NCBI GenBank assembly: GCA_963811885.1
Contig: CAWETB010000012.1
Coordinates: forward strand, 124,001-188,000
Direction of reading: 5' to 3'
Source: Gaiellasilicea sp963811885
GTDB lineage: Bacteria; Actinomycetota; Thermoleophilia; Gaiellales; Gaiellaceae
Length of the DNA: 64,000 nt
In this document: positions 37,059 to 53,490 of the stretch, piece by piece
Position numbering within the stretch: the stretch's first letter is position 1
How the letters are laid out: each line of letters starts with the position of its first letter
Program-made: the position numbers and the translations under genes
Notes under the pieces: model-generated
The model's input: the letters and a program-made list of their open reading frames with translations, nothing else
Told to the model about the DNA's origin: nothing
Database searches by the model: none

Positions 37059-38031
37059 GTGAGGGACCGGCGTCAGGCGGTCGAGATCGTCTTCGACCAC
37101 GCGACCAAGCGGTACCCCGGCCGCGCAACGCCTGCGGTCGACGACCTCTCGCTGACGATCCCGGCCGGCGAGGTGTGCTGCCTCGTCGGCCCCTCCGGCG
37201 GCGGCAAGACGACGGCGATGAAGCTCGTCAACCGGCTCGTCGAGCTGACCGTCGGGCGACATCCGCGATCGACGGGCGCGAGCGTCAAGTCGCTCGACGA
37301 GACGGAGCTGCGCCGCGGGATCGGCTACGTGATCCAGCAGGTCGGGCTCTTCCCGCACATGACCGTCGCCGAGAACGTCGCCACCGTGCCGAAGCTGCTC
37401 GGCTGGTCGAAGCGCGAGATCGCGGAGCGGTCGGACGAGCTGCTCGACCTCGTCGACCTGCCCGCCGCGCGACTACCGCTCCCGCTACGCGTCGCAGCTC
37501 TCCGGCGGCGAGCGCCAGCGCGTCGGCCTCGCCCGCGCGCTCGCGGCGGACCCGCCGGTGATGCTGATGGACGAGCCGTTCGGCGCGCTCGACCCGATCA
37601 CCCGCACCCGCCTCCAGAACGAGCTGCTGCGGATCCAGCGGCGAGCTGCGCAAGACGATCATCTTCGTCACGCACGACATCGACGAGGCGATCCTGATCG
37701 GCGACCGGATCGCGATCCTCCGCGAGGGCGGCGTCCTCGCCCAGTACGACACGCCCGAGCGAGCTGCTCGCGCAGCCCGCCGACGACTTCGTCGCCCGCT
37801 TCGTCGGCGCCGACCGCGGCCTCAAGCGCCTCTCGCTGACCCGGCTCGACGAGCTCGAGCTCGAGCCCGGCGAACGGCGCGGTCGGGCCGCTGCTCGACG
37901 GCCACACGACGCTCCGCGACGCGCTCTCGGCGATGCTGAACGACGGCGTCGCGGGCGGTCGTGGTCGACGGCGCGGCGACGGCACGAAGCGCGTGCTCAC
38001 GCTCGACCGGCTGACGGAGCTGCTCAAGTAG
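37059..38031 (+). CDS. Glycine betaine/choline ABC transporter, ATP-binding subunit
   Basis: An OpuCA-type ATPase: Walker A GPSGGGKTTAMKLVN, Q-loop VIQQVGLFPHMTV, signature SQLSGGERQRVGLARALA, Walker B VMLMDEPFGALDP and the switch His in FVTHDIDEA. A C-terminal segment (LEPANGAVGPLLDGHTTLRD) is the remnant of the CBS pair seen in osmosensing OpuA/OpuC ATPases. It energises uptake of compatible solutes. Frameshifts near 37255, 37472, 37640, 37765, 37875 and 37965. First gene of a four-gene operon. Confidence 0.85.
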
Positions 38032-38742
38032 ATGGCCCGAGCCCGTCATCCCCGACTTCGGCGAGGCGAGCGACTGCGTCACCGAGAACCGGCTCTTCTG
38101 CCCCGACTGGGTCCGCGAGAACTGGGACCCGGTGCTGCAGCCGGCGCTCGTCCAGCACATCTAGCTGACGCGCGATCGCGGTCGGCGATCGGGTTCGTGA
38201 TCTCGCTCGGGGCGGCGCTGCTCGCGCATCGCCTGCAGCCACGTCGAGCGCCCGTTCGCGTTCCTCGCGGCGGTGATCTACACGATCCCGAGCCTGGCGC
38301 TCTTCCAGCTGCTCGTGCCCGTCACCGGGCTGACCGTGACGACGGTCGAGATCGCGCTGGTCAGCTACACGATGCTGATCCTCTTCCGGAACACGCTCGC
38401 CGGCCTGCGCTCGGTGCCGCCCGAGGTGCTCGAGGCGGCGCGCGGGATGGGCCTCACCCGGAACCAGACGCTCTGGCGGGTCGAGCTGCCGCTCGCGGTG
38501 CCGGCGATCATCGCCGGCCTGCGCATCGCCGTCGTCTCGACGATCGCGCTCGCCACCGTCGCCGCGTTCGTCGTCTCGAAGGGCCTCGGCGGGCCGATTC
38601 TCGGCGCGTTGCGCCTCGACTTCAGGACCGAGATCATCGCCGCGGGTGCGCTCGCGGTCGGCCTGGCGATCATCGCCGACGTGCTCCTCGTGCTGGTGGA
38701 GCGCGCTGGTGACGCCGTGGGCGGCGACCCGGAGGACGGCAT
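38032..38742 (+). CDS. Osmoprotectant ABC transporter permease 1
   Basis: After a short exported segment (PVIPDFGEASDCVTENRLFC) come about five helices, with the permease EAA loop in VLEAARGMGLTRNQTLWRVE. ProW/OpuCB family. An in-frame TAG at 38161-38163 stands where CAG (Gln) is expected (VQHI-Q-LT), and single-base shifts lie near 38039, 38175 and 38240; all are probably errors. Its stop overlaps the start of permease 2 (ATGA). Confidence 0.78.
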
Positions 38743-39452
38743 GATCCTCGCCGCCCTCGACGTCTTCGCGAACAGCCTCGACTTCATCGTCGACCAGCGC
38801 GCACCTGCTGCTCGAGAAGACCTGGGAGCACATCGTCCTGTCGGCGGCGGCGCTCGCGGTCTCGATCGCCGTCGCCGTCCCGATCGGCGTCGCTGCTCGG
38901 CCACCTGCACCGCGGCTCGTTCGTCGCCGTCAACGTCGCGAACATCGGCCGCGCCCTGCCGACGCTCGTCGTGATCGCCGTCGGCTTCATCTTCCTCGGC
39001 ATCGGCTTCACGAACGTGATGGTCGCGCTCGTCATCCTCGCGGTGCCGCCGATCCTCACGAACGCCTACGTCGCCGTCGACCAGGTCGACCCGGACGCGG
39101 TCGAGGCGGCGCGCGGGATGGGGATGACGCCGTGGCAGGTGACTCAGGCGCGTCGAGCTGCCGCTCGCGCTGCCGCTGCTCTTCGCCGGCATCCGGACGG
39201 CCGCGGTCTTCGTCGTCGCGACGGCGACGATCGCCGCGATCGCGGGCGGCGGCGGCCTCGGCGACATCATCGTCAACCAGGCCGCGTACCGCGCCGAGGG
39301 CGTGGTCGCCGCCGCGCTCTGCGTCTCCCTGCTCGCGCTCGCCGCCGACGCCGCGCTCGGCCTGCGTGCAGCGCGCGCTCACACCGCAGGGACTGAAACA
39401 GCAGCTTCCGGCGTTCGAACCGGATGTGCGCCCGGTCGTCTCAACCGGGTGA
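38739..39452 (+). CDS. Osmoprotectant ABC transporter permease 2
   Basis: Second ProW/OpuCD-type permease: LLLEKTWEHIVLSAAALAVS, GRALPTLVVIAVGFIFLGIG, the EAA loop VEAARGMGMTPWQVTLRVEL and IAAIAGGGGLGDIIVNQA. The gene ends in LQQLPAFEPDVRPVVSTG-like sequence. Three single-base insertions (near 38803, 38893 and 39153) break it; removing them gives 237 codons. Coupled to permease 1 by ATGA overlap. It forms the membrane channel with permease 1. Confidence 0.84.
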
Positions 39453-39475
39453 ACCACGACAGAAGGAGGAGGCAC

Positions 39476-40391
39476 GTGATCAGAAAGCACAATCGCCGGG
39501 CCGCCAAGGCGGCCTTCGCGATCGCCCTCGGTGTCGCCATCGTGCTCGGGGGAGCCGCCGCGGCGCCGGCCGCGCTCGAGAAGCAGCAGGCCACTCCGAT
39601 CATCATCGGGACGAAGGACTTTCCCGAGCAGTACGTCCTCGGCCAGCTGTACAAGCAGGCGCTCGAGGCCAAGGGCTTCAAGGTGCAGTACAAGGAGAAC
39701 ATCGGCTCGACGGAGCTGATCGACAAGTCGCTCCGCAGCGGCAAGGTCACCTTCTATCCCGAGTACACGGGGATCATGCTCAGCGTCACCTTCGGCAAGA
39801 AGACGCTGCCGAAGTCGGCGGCCGGCACCTACGCCCTCGCCAAGCAGCTCTACGGAAAACGCGGGCAGACGCTGCTCAAGCAGACGCCGTTCCAGGACCG
39901 TGACGGGATCGCCGTGCTGAAGACGACGGCGAGCAAGTACGGGCTGAAGACGGTCGGCGACCTGAAGAAGGTGCCCGAGCCTCACCCTCGCCGGCTTCCC
40001 GACGTTCGAGACCCGGTGGGCGTCCAGCCTGTCGAGCCTCTACGGGGTCAAGTTCGACTTCACGCCGCTGGCGGGGATCAGCGCCTACACGCTGCTGGAC
40101 CAGAAGAAGGTGCTGGCTGCGGCCATCTTCACGACCGACCCGCAGCTGATCTCGACCAAGTACGTCGTGCTGCAGGAGCCGCGGAACATGTTCGGCTTCC
40201 AGTACGTCGCACCCGTCCTGAGCAAGAAGCTCGTCGCAGAGAACGGCTCGAGCTTCACCTCGACGGTCAACAAGGTCAGCTCGCTGCTGACCGTGCAGGC
40301 GATGATCGCGATGAACAAGGCGGTCGCCCTCGACAAGAAGCCGGCGGCCTCGGTCGCCAAGGCCTTCCTGAAGGCGAACAAGCTGAGCTAG
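39476..40391 (+). CDS. Osmoprotectant ABC transporter substrate-binding protein
   Basis: A GTG start with a strong GGAGGA 7 nt upstream, signal peptide (AAFAIALGVAIVLGGAAAAP), then the OpuAC/OsmoF fold: PIIIGTKDFPEQYVLGQLY, YKENIGSTELIDKSL, VTFYPEYTGIMLSVTF and LAGFPTFETRWASSL. The YPEYTG and DFPEQ elements belong to the quaternary-amine-binding group. One extra base near 39980 breaks the frame; removing it gives 305 codons. No lipobox Cys is visible, so it is probably secreted or anchored through its signal. Confidence 0.88.
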
Positions 40392-40404
40392 CGCGCCGGC
40401 GCGG

Positions 40405-41007
40405 CTACGCCGCGACTGTTGCGAGCTGTCCTTCGCCGGCCTCGTGGCAGTCGCGGCAGCGCGCCTCGTACTGCTCGTTGGCGCCGACGACGATCGTCGC
40501 GCCGGAGTACGGAGCCGGCCTGCCGTCGACCAGCCGCTGCGTGGTCGTCGCGCCGCCGCCGCAGCGGTGGCAGACGGCCTGGAGCTTGTCCACGAACTCG
40601 GCGTGCGCGAGCAGCTCCGGCATCGGTCCGAACGGCAGCCGCCGGAAGTCCTGGTCGAGGCCGGCAGCGATCACGCGCGCGCCGCCGTCGGCGAGCGCGA
40701 GCGCGGCGCCGACGATCTCGTGCTCGAAGAACTGGGCCTCGTCGATCCCCACCACCTCGAAGCCGCGCGCGTGCTCGACGAGCTCGGCGACGGAGCCCAC
40801 CGGCACCGCCCGCATCCGGATGCCGGCGTGGCTGACGACGTCGGCCGCGTCGTAGCGGTCGTCGATGCGCGGCTTGAAGATGACGGTGCGCTGCCCGGCG
40901 ATCTCCGCGCGGCGCAGCCGGCGGATCATCTCCTCGCTCTTGCCGCTGAACATCGGCCCGCAGACGACCTCGAGCCAGCCACCACTTTTCGGGTTGATCC
41001 GGATCAT
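40405..41007 (-). CDS. tdk: Thymidine kinase
   Basis: Type II thymidine kinase: P-loop VVCGPMFSGKSEEMIRRLRR, the catalytic Glu and Walker-B-like EVVGIDEAQFFEHEIV, the lasso GLDQDFRRLPFGPM, and two zinc-binding pairs CHRCGG and CRDCHE. 200 aa, no frameshift. It makes dTMP from salvaged thymidine. The start ATG at 41007 (MIRINPKSGGWLEVVCGP) matches the family's usual start, but the same initiation sequence is repeated 106 bases upstream. Confidence 0.93.
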   Translation of the reverse strand: MIRINPKSGGWLEVVCGPMFSGKSEEMIRRLRRAEIAGQRTVIFKPRIDDRYDAADVVSHAGIRMRAVPVGSVAELVEHARGFEVVGIDEAQFFEHEIVGAALALADGGARVIAAGLDQDFRRLPFGPMPELLAHAEFVDKLQAVCHRCGGGATTTQRLVDGRPAPYSGATIVVGANEQYEARCRDCHEAGEGQLATVAA

Positions 41008-41113
41008 CGTGCGCCCGGCCGCGAAGCGGCCGCTTCAGGGGTTTGTGCGCGATCGGCATCCGCTCCTGCGGATGGCGATCCTGCGCGGCGAGAATCGGGT
41101 TGATCCGGATCAC
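40990..41113 (-). repeat. Direct repeat of the tdk initiation region with a hairpin between copies
   Basis: On the minus strand the 18 bases at 41007-40990 (ATGATCCGGATCAACCCG) recur at 41113-41096 with only A to G in the first base, so both start a peptide MIRINP. A hairpin, CGGCCGC (41016-41022) with GCGGCCG (41026-41032), lies just before the tdk ATG. The upstream copy opens a short frame (MIRINPILAAQDRHPQERM onward) that is one base off the tdk frame. Confidence 0.7.
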
Positions 41114-41121
41114 GGTTTGCG

Positions 41122-41127
41122 ATCGTA
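41122..41127 (-). promoter_or_regulatory. -10 box upstream of the repeated tdk start
   Basis: TACGAT on the minus strand ends 8 nt before the GTG at 41113. The message would start leaderless at the upstream repeat copy and only then reach tdk. Confidence 0.4.
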
Positions 41128-41179
41128 GGAGATGCGCCGGACGGGTCCTCTCGAGGCCTGCATTCCTCCCCGATGTTGC

Positions 41180-41185
41180 TACACT
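41180..41185 (+). promoter_or_regulatory. Extended -10 box of the tRNA-Met gene
   Basis: TGC-TACACT, 15 nt before the tRNA 5' end. No good -35 is seen. Confidence 0.4.
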
Positions 41186-41200
41186 CTCCCCCCGGCGCGG

Positions 41201-41274
41201 GGCGGCGTAGCTCAGTTGGTTAGAGCAGCGGAATCATAATCCGCGTGTCGCAGGTTCGAGTCCTGCCGCCGCTA
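41201..41274 (+). tRNA. tRNA-Met (CAU anticodon)
   Basis: A 74-nt cloverleaf: acceptor GGCGGCG pairs with CGCCGCT (one G-U), anticodon stem GCGGA/TCCGC with anticodon CAT at 41235-41237, T stem GCAGG/CCTGC with loop TTCGAGT, D loop AGTTGGTTAG. The 3' CCA is not encoded. CAT could also be tRNA-Ile2, but the place before rpmG-secE fits elongator Met in actinobacteria. Confidence 0.9.
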
Positions 41275-41320
41275 TTCCTCAGCAGTCTTCTTCAACCGAA
41301 ACCGAGAGAACACGATCTAG

Positions 41321-41482
41321 ATGGCAGCCGGAGTACGAGTCGCGATCACGCTCGCCTGCACCGAGTGCAAGCGGCGCAACTACCAGACGAACAAGTCGAA
41401 GCGGAACACGCCCGACCGTGTGGAGTTCAAGAAGTACTGCCGCTGGTGCGGCCAGCACACGGTGCACCGGGAGACCCGCTAG
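41321..41482 (+). CDS. rpmG: Ribosomal protein L33
   Basis: 53 residues: MAAGVRVAITLACTECKRRN and a C-terminal KKYCRWCGQHTVHRETR. Four cysteines in two CxxC pairs bind zinc, so this is the C+ (zinc) form of L33. It belongs to the large ribosomal subunit. The stop overlaps the secE GTG (TAGTG). Confidence 0.93.
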   Translation: MAAGVRVAITLACTECKRRNYQTNKSKRNTPDRVEFKKYCRWCGQHTVHRETR

Positions 41483-41823
41483 TGGCCCGCGAGACCCGTC
41501 GGCAGCGCCGCGACCAGCGGAAGAGCTCGGGCGCCGCGACGCCCGCGGCCGCAGGCGCGGCGCAGCGCACGCGCAGCAGCCAGCCGCAGGTGCGGCCCGG
41601 CATGCAGCCGCCCTCGACCCAGACGGGCCGGCGGGAGCCGCGCCAGCGCGGCCGCTTCGTCCGCGAGTCCTGGGCCGAGCTGCAGAAGGTCGAGTGGCCG
41701 AGCCGCGCGCAGGTCGTCCAGGGGACGATCGTCGTGATCATCGCCTGCGTCATCGTCGGCACGTTCCTCTACACGTGCGACCAGGTCTTCAAGCCCTTCG
41801 TCCGCAACGTCCTCCTGGGGTAG
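41482..41823 (+). CDS. secE: Preprotein translocase subunit SecE
   Basis: 113 residues. The conserved core is FVRESWAELQKVEWPSRAQV, the amphipathic helix and clamp, followed by one membrane helix (GTIVVIIACVIVGTFLYTCD). About 60 N-terminal residues are a basic, Gln/Arg/Ala-rich extension common in actinobacterial SecE. Start GTG overlaps the rpmG stop. Part of SecYEG. Confidence 0.92.
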   Translation: MARETRRQRRDQRKSSGAATPAAAGAAQRTRSSQPQVRPGMQPPSTQTGRREPRQRGRFVRESWAELQKVEWPSRAQVVQGTIVVIIACVIVGTFLYTCDQVFKPFVRNVLLG

Positions 41824-41828
41824 TCGAG

Positions 41829-42362
41829 ATGTTTCGCTGGTACGTGATCAACACCTACTCCGGGCACGAGAACAAGGTGAAGGCCAACCTCGAGCACCGG
41901 ATCGTCTCGATGAACCAGGCGCCCCGCTTCCGCCGCGTCGTCGTCCCGACCGAGCAGGTGATCGAGACCAAGGACGGCCAGAAGGTGCAGATCGAGAAGC
42001 GCGTGCTCCCCGGGTACGTGCTCGTCAACATGGATCTGAACGACGAGGCCTGGACGGTCGTGAAGAACACGCCCGGCGTCACCGGCTTCGTCGGCGCCGG
42101 CGCCAAGCCCGTGCCGCTGGCCCAGGGTGAGGTCGACCGGATCCTGCACACGGGCGCCGCTGCCACCGGCGCGGCCCTGCGCTCCCAGGTCGAGTTCACG
42201 CTCGGCGAGTCGGTCAAGGTAACCTCCGGCCCGTTGTCGGACTTCGACGGCGAGATCGTCGACGTCAACGCCGACCAGCAGAAGCTGAAGGTGCTGGTCG
42301 ACATCTTCGAGCGCCAGGTGCCGGTGGAGCTCGGTTTCGACCAAGTCAAGAAGCTGGACTGA
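41829..42362 (+). CDS. nusG: Transcription antitermination factor NusG
   Basis: The NGN domain begins MFRWYVINTYSGHENKVKAN and contains RVLPGYVLVNMDLND and TPGVTGFVGAGAKP; the C-terminal KOW domain is FTLGESVKVTSGPLSDFDGE, VDIFERQVPVELGFDQV. 177 aa, no frameshift. It couples RNA polymerase to Rho or ribosome. Starts 5 nt after secE. Confidence 0.95.
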   Translation: MFRWYVINTYSGHENKVKANLEHRIVSMNQAPRFRRVVVPTEQVIETKDGQKVQIEKRVLPGYVLVNMDLNDEAWTVVKNTPGVTGFVGAGAKPVPLAQGEVDRILHTGAAATGAALRSQVEFTLGESVKVTSGPLSDFDGEIVDVNADQQKLKVLVDIFERQVPVELGFDQVKKLD

Positions 42363-42373
42363 GGACAGGAAGA

Positions 42374-42800
42374 ATGGCGAAGAAGGTTCTGACACTGATC
42401 AAGCTGCAGATCCCGGGCGGGCAGGCCAACCCTGCGCCGCCGGTCGGCCCCGCGCTGGGCCAGCACGGGGTCAACATCATGGAGTTCTGCAAGGCGTTCA
42501 ACGCCCAGACGGCGCAGGAGAACGGCCGGATCACACCGGTCGAGATCACCGTCTTCGAGGACCGCTCCTTCACGTTCATCACGAAGACGCCGCCGGCGGC
42601 CGTGCTGATCAAGGAGGCGCTCGGGCTCGAGAAGGGCTCGTCCGAGCCGAACCGGAACAAGGTCGGCAGGATCACCCAGGCGCAGCTGCGCTCGATCGCC
42701 GAGATCAAGCTCGCAGGATCTGAACGCGCGCGACGTCGACCAGGCGATGCTCGTCATCGCCGGCACGGCCCGCAGCATGGGCGTGGAGGTGCAGCGATGA
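42374..42800 (+). CDS. rplK: Ribosomal protein L11
   Basis: KLQIPGGQANPAPPVGPALG, GVNIMEFCKAFNAQT and the RNA-binding C-terminal KIKLQDLNARDVDQAMLVI. L11 contacts 23S rRNA in the GTPase centre. An extra C at 42714-42716 changes CTGCAG to CTCGCAG and breaks the frame; removing it gives 142 codons, exactly the family length, ending at TGA overlapping the rplA ATG. As written, the shifted frame reads through into rplA. Confidence 0.93.
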
Positions 42801-43531
42801 GTGCGCACGGCAAGCGCTACGAGGAGGCGCGCTCCAAGATCGAGCGCGAGAACCTCTACTCACCGGCCGAGGCGGTCGCGCTTCTGAAGGACCTGCCCGA
42901 CGCCAAGTTCGACGAGACGGTCGAGGCGCACTTCCGCCTGGGCCTGAACGTCCGGCACGCCGACCAGCAGCTCCGCGGGACGCTGATGCTCCCGCACGGG
43001 ACCGGCAAGACCGTCCGCGTCGCCGTCTTCGCCGAGGGCGACAAGGCCCGTGAGGCCGAGGAGGCCGGAGCCGACGTCGTCGGCGCGGCCGATCTCGCCG
43101 CGAAGATCGAGGGCGGCTTCACCGACTTCGACGTCGCGATCGCGACGCCCGATCAGATGGGCAACGTCGGCAAGCTCGGCCGGGTGCTCGGCCCGCGTGG
43201 CCTGATGCCGAACCCGAAGACCGGCACGGTCACGTTCGACATCGCCAAGGCGGTCACCGATGCCAAGGGCGGCAAGCTCGAGTACCGCACCGACCGCGGC
43301 GCCAACGTCCACGTCTCGATCGGCAAGAAGAGCTTCGACGCCAAGAGCCTGCTCGAGAACTACGCGACCCTGATCGAGGAGATCGTCCGCGCGAAGCCCG
43401 CGTCGGCCAAGGGGCGCTACATCGAGCAGATCACGATCACGACGACGATGGGCCCCGGCGTGCGCGTCGACCCGGCGCGCGTCCGCGGGATCCTCGAGGA
43501 GCTCGACCAGAAGGAGGCCGTTCCGGCCTAG
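42797..43531 (+). CDS. rplA: Ribosomal protein L1
   Basis: 244 residues: KRYEEARSKIERENLYSPAE, GLNVRHADQQLRGTLMLPHG, RVLGPRGLMPNPKTGTV and KSFDAKSLLENYATLIEEI. L1 lies at the ribosomal stalk near the E site and also represses its own operon by binding a rRNA-like site on mRNA. No frameshift within it. Starts inside the rplK stop (ATGA). Confidence 0.94.
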   Translation: MSAHGKRYEEARSKIERENLYSPAEAVALLKDLPDAKFDETVEAHFRLGLNVRHADQQLRGTLMLPHGTGKTVRVAVFAEGDKAREAEEAGADVVGAADLAAKIEGGFTDFDVAIATPDQMGNVGKLGRVLGPRGLMPNPKTGTVTFDIAKAVTDAKGGKLEYRTDRGANVHVSIGKKSFDAKSLLENYATLIEEIVRAKPASAKGRYIEQITITTTMGPGVRVDPARVRGILEELDQKEAVPA

Positions 43532-43673
43532 GTTTCCCGTCCAATAGCCCGTCGCCGAAGAAAGGAGGCAGCCGTTCGCGGCAGAGGACCTCCCGAGGTG
43601 GCGCTCAGAAGGTGCACCGCTTCCTTTCCGAGCCCGCCTCCGTGCGGGCTCGACCGTTTCAAGGAGGTGACAG
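43532..43673 (+). promoter_or_regulatory. Leader of the rplJL operon (L10-leader-like RNA)
   Basis: 142 bases between rplA and rplJ. It contains AAAGGAGGCAGCCG, a long structured middle, and a terminator-like stem GAGCCCGC (43630-43637) with GCGGGCTC (43644-43651), then a perfect AAGGAGGTGA ribosome site 3 nt before the ATG. Position and make-up fit the autoregulatory L10 leader bound by L10(L12)4. A covariance-model match was not run. Confidence 0.65.
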
Positions 43674-44426
43674 ATGCAGAAGAGTGAGAAGGAACGAGTC
43701 GTCGCAGAGCTGACCGAGCGGCTGCGCACGTCGGAGACGTTGATCGTCGCCGACTATCGCGGCCTGACGAACGCCGAGATCGACGGCCTGCGCTCGAAGC
43801 TGATCGAGCACGGCGCCCGCTTCGCGGTCGTCAAGAACACGCTCACCCGCCGTGCGGCCGAGGCCGCGGGTGCGGACGCGCTGCTCGCGCTGCTCGAAGG
43901 GCCGTCGGCGATCGCGTTCGTCGAGTCCGACGGCGATCCCGCCGCGGTGGCGAAGGCGCTTCGCGACGCGGCCACGAGCACGAAGATCCTCGCGATCCGC
44001 GGGGGCGTGCTCGAAGGCGTGGCGATGTCGGCCGACGAGGTCGAGAGCCTCGCCAAGCTGCCGCCGGCCGACGTGCTGCGTGCGCAGCTCGTCGGGGCGA
44101 TCGTCTCGCCGCTGACCACGATCGTCGCACTCGTCGCGGCGCCGCTGCGCGACCTCGCCGGGCTGATCGACGCCCGGATCGAGCAGCTGAAGGAGCAGGG
44201 CGACACGTCCGAGGCCGAGGCTGCTCCGGCCGCCGAAGCTGCCCCGGCCGAAGAGGCTGCGCCGGCTGAAGACGCGGCGCCTGCCGAGGAGGCAGCGGCG
44301 GAGGAGCCGGCCGCCGAAGCGGAGCCCGAGGCCGAGGCAACCGCAGAGCCGGAGGCCGAGGCGAGCGCAGAGCCAGAGACCACGGAAGAGACCACTGACA
44401 CTGACACGCAGGAGGAGCAGGAGTAA
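43674..44426 (+). CDS. rplJ: Ribosomal protein L10 with long acidic tail
   Basis: The first ~175 residues are normal L10: EKERVVAELTERLRTSETLI, RFAVVKNTLTRRAAEAAG and SPLTTIVALVAAPLRDLAGL, ending in the helix that binds L12 dimers. A further ~75 residues are almost only Ala, Glu, Pro, Thr and Asp, in AAPAEEAAPAED-like repeats, giving 250 aa in total. The frame is supported throughout, and its TAA overlaps the rplL start (TAATG). L10 anchors the L12 stalk that recruits translation factors. Confidence 0.92.
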   Translation: MQKSEKERVVAELTERLRTSETLIVADYRGLTNAEIDGLRSKLIEHGARFAVVKNTLTRRAAEAAGADALLALLEGPSAIAFVESDGDPAAVAKALRDAATSTKILAIRGGVLEGVAMSADEVESLAKLPPADVLRAQLVGAIVSPLTTIVALVAAPLRDLAGLIDARIEQLKEQGDTSEAEAAPAAEAAPAEEAAPAEDAAPAEEAAAEEPAAEAEPEAEATAEPEAEASAEPETTEETTDTDTQEEQE

Positions 44427-44815
44427 TGGCAACGGATACCGCGAAGGTGCTCGAGACGCTCGGCAAGATGACCGTCCTCGAGCTCGTCGAGCTGAAGAAG
44501 GCGATCGAGGAGGAGTGGGGCGTCACCGCCGCCGCTCCGATGGCGGTCGCGGCCCCCGGCGCTGCGGCGGCGGGCGGCGACGGTGGCGCGCCGGCGGAGG
44601 AGAAGACCGCCTTCGACGTCGTCATCACCGCTGCAGGCGACAAGAAGATCCAGGTGATCAAGGTCGTCCGCGCAGTCACCGGCCTCGGCCTCAAGGAGGC
44701 GAAGGACCTGGTCGACGGCGCCCCCGGCACCGTCAAGGAGGGCGTCAACCAGGAGGAGGCCGACTCGATCAAGGCGCAGCTGGAAGAGGCCGGCGCCGGC
44801 GTCGAGCTGAAGTAA
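44426..44815 (+). CDS. rplL: Ribosomal protein L7/L12
   Basis: 129 residues: N-terminal dimerisation domain (VLETLGKMTVLELVELKKAI), Ala/Gly-rich hinge, and the factor-binding C-terminal domain (EKTAFDVVITAAGDKKIQVI, then VTGLGLKEAKDLVDGAP). It forms the flexible ribosomal stalk. No frameshift. Followed by a strong hairpin. Confidence 0.95.
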   Translation: MATDTAKVLETLGKMTVLELVELKKAIEEEWGVTAAAPMAVAAPGAAAAGGDGGAPAEEKTAFDVVITAAGDKKIQVIKVVRAVTGLGLKEAKDLVDGAPGTVKEGVNQEEADSIKAQLEEAGAGVELK

Positions 44816-44857
44816 GTACCCGACAACGGGGTTTGTTCGTTGTAAATAGGGGTCACC

Positions 44858-44885
44858 GCCGAGGGCGCCGTTTGGCGCCCTCGGC
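44858..44885 (+). terminator. Hairpin between rplL and rpoB (terminator/attenuator)
   Basis: GCCGAGGGCGCC (44858-44869) pairs perfectly with GGCGCCCTCGGC (44874-44885) around GTTT, then CATTCTTGG. It probably lowers polymerase passage into rpoBC, whose leader (about 44886-45051) has a possible -10, TATCCT, at 44904-44909. Confidence 0.6.
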
Positions 44886-45051
44886 CATTCTTGGCCCGTC
44901 TGGTATCCTGGGGGAACCATTCGGCCCCCGCCGCGGCTCAAGCTTGCGGAGAGGGGCCTGCGTTCGCTACCCTTCTGGGTTGCGCCGCCGATCGCCGTTC
45001 CGCTCTGCCCACTGAGAATTCGCACGTAGCTATAAGGGAGGCTGTTACCAC

Positions 45052-48705
<3,654 letters not shown>

Positions 48706-48758
48706 TTCCACAAGACCAGAACTGAACCGACTGCAGTAGAGAAAGAGGCGCTGATCAC

Positions 48759-53371
<4,613 letters not shown>

Positions 53372-53393
53372 AGCCGAGCGAACAGATCGACGA

Positions 53394-53428
53394 GCGAGGG
53401 CGGCCACGAGGCCGCCCTCGCCGTTTTC
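53394..53428 (+). terminator. Rho-independent terminator after rpoC
   Basis: GCGAGGGCGGCC (53394-53405) pairs perfectly with GGCCGCCCTCGC (53410-53421) around ACGA, followed by CGTTTTCG. Confidence 0.75.
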
Positions 53429-53490
53429 GGGCGTGCGCCGGAGAGGACAACGGGGCGTCTGCTAGAAACCCGGCGCTCTTGCGGTATCTC

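Noticed and set aside
21100..38250. A region of pseudogenes from genome decay
   Set aside because: Protein motifs are intact and in order, the lesions are almost all single-base insertions, and the genes include essential ileS and ispH. Consensus error explains this better.
42374..43531. An apparent L11-L1 fusion protein (one open frame across rplK and rplA)
   Set aside because: It is a by-product of the extra C at 42714-42716. Removing it gives normal-length L11 with its stop overlapping the L1 start.
44190..44426. Repeat array or insertion in the 3' part of rplJ
   Set aside because: The repeated GAGGCTGC-like units simply encode the Ala/Glu-rich tail and keep frame to a stop that overlaps rplL.
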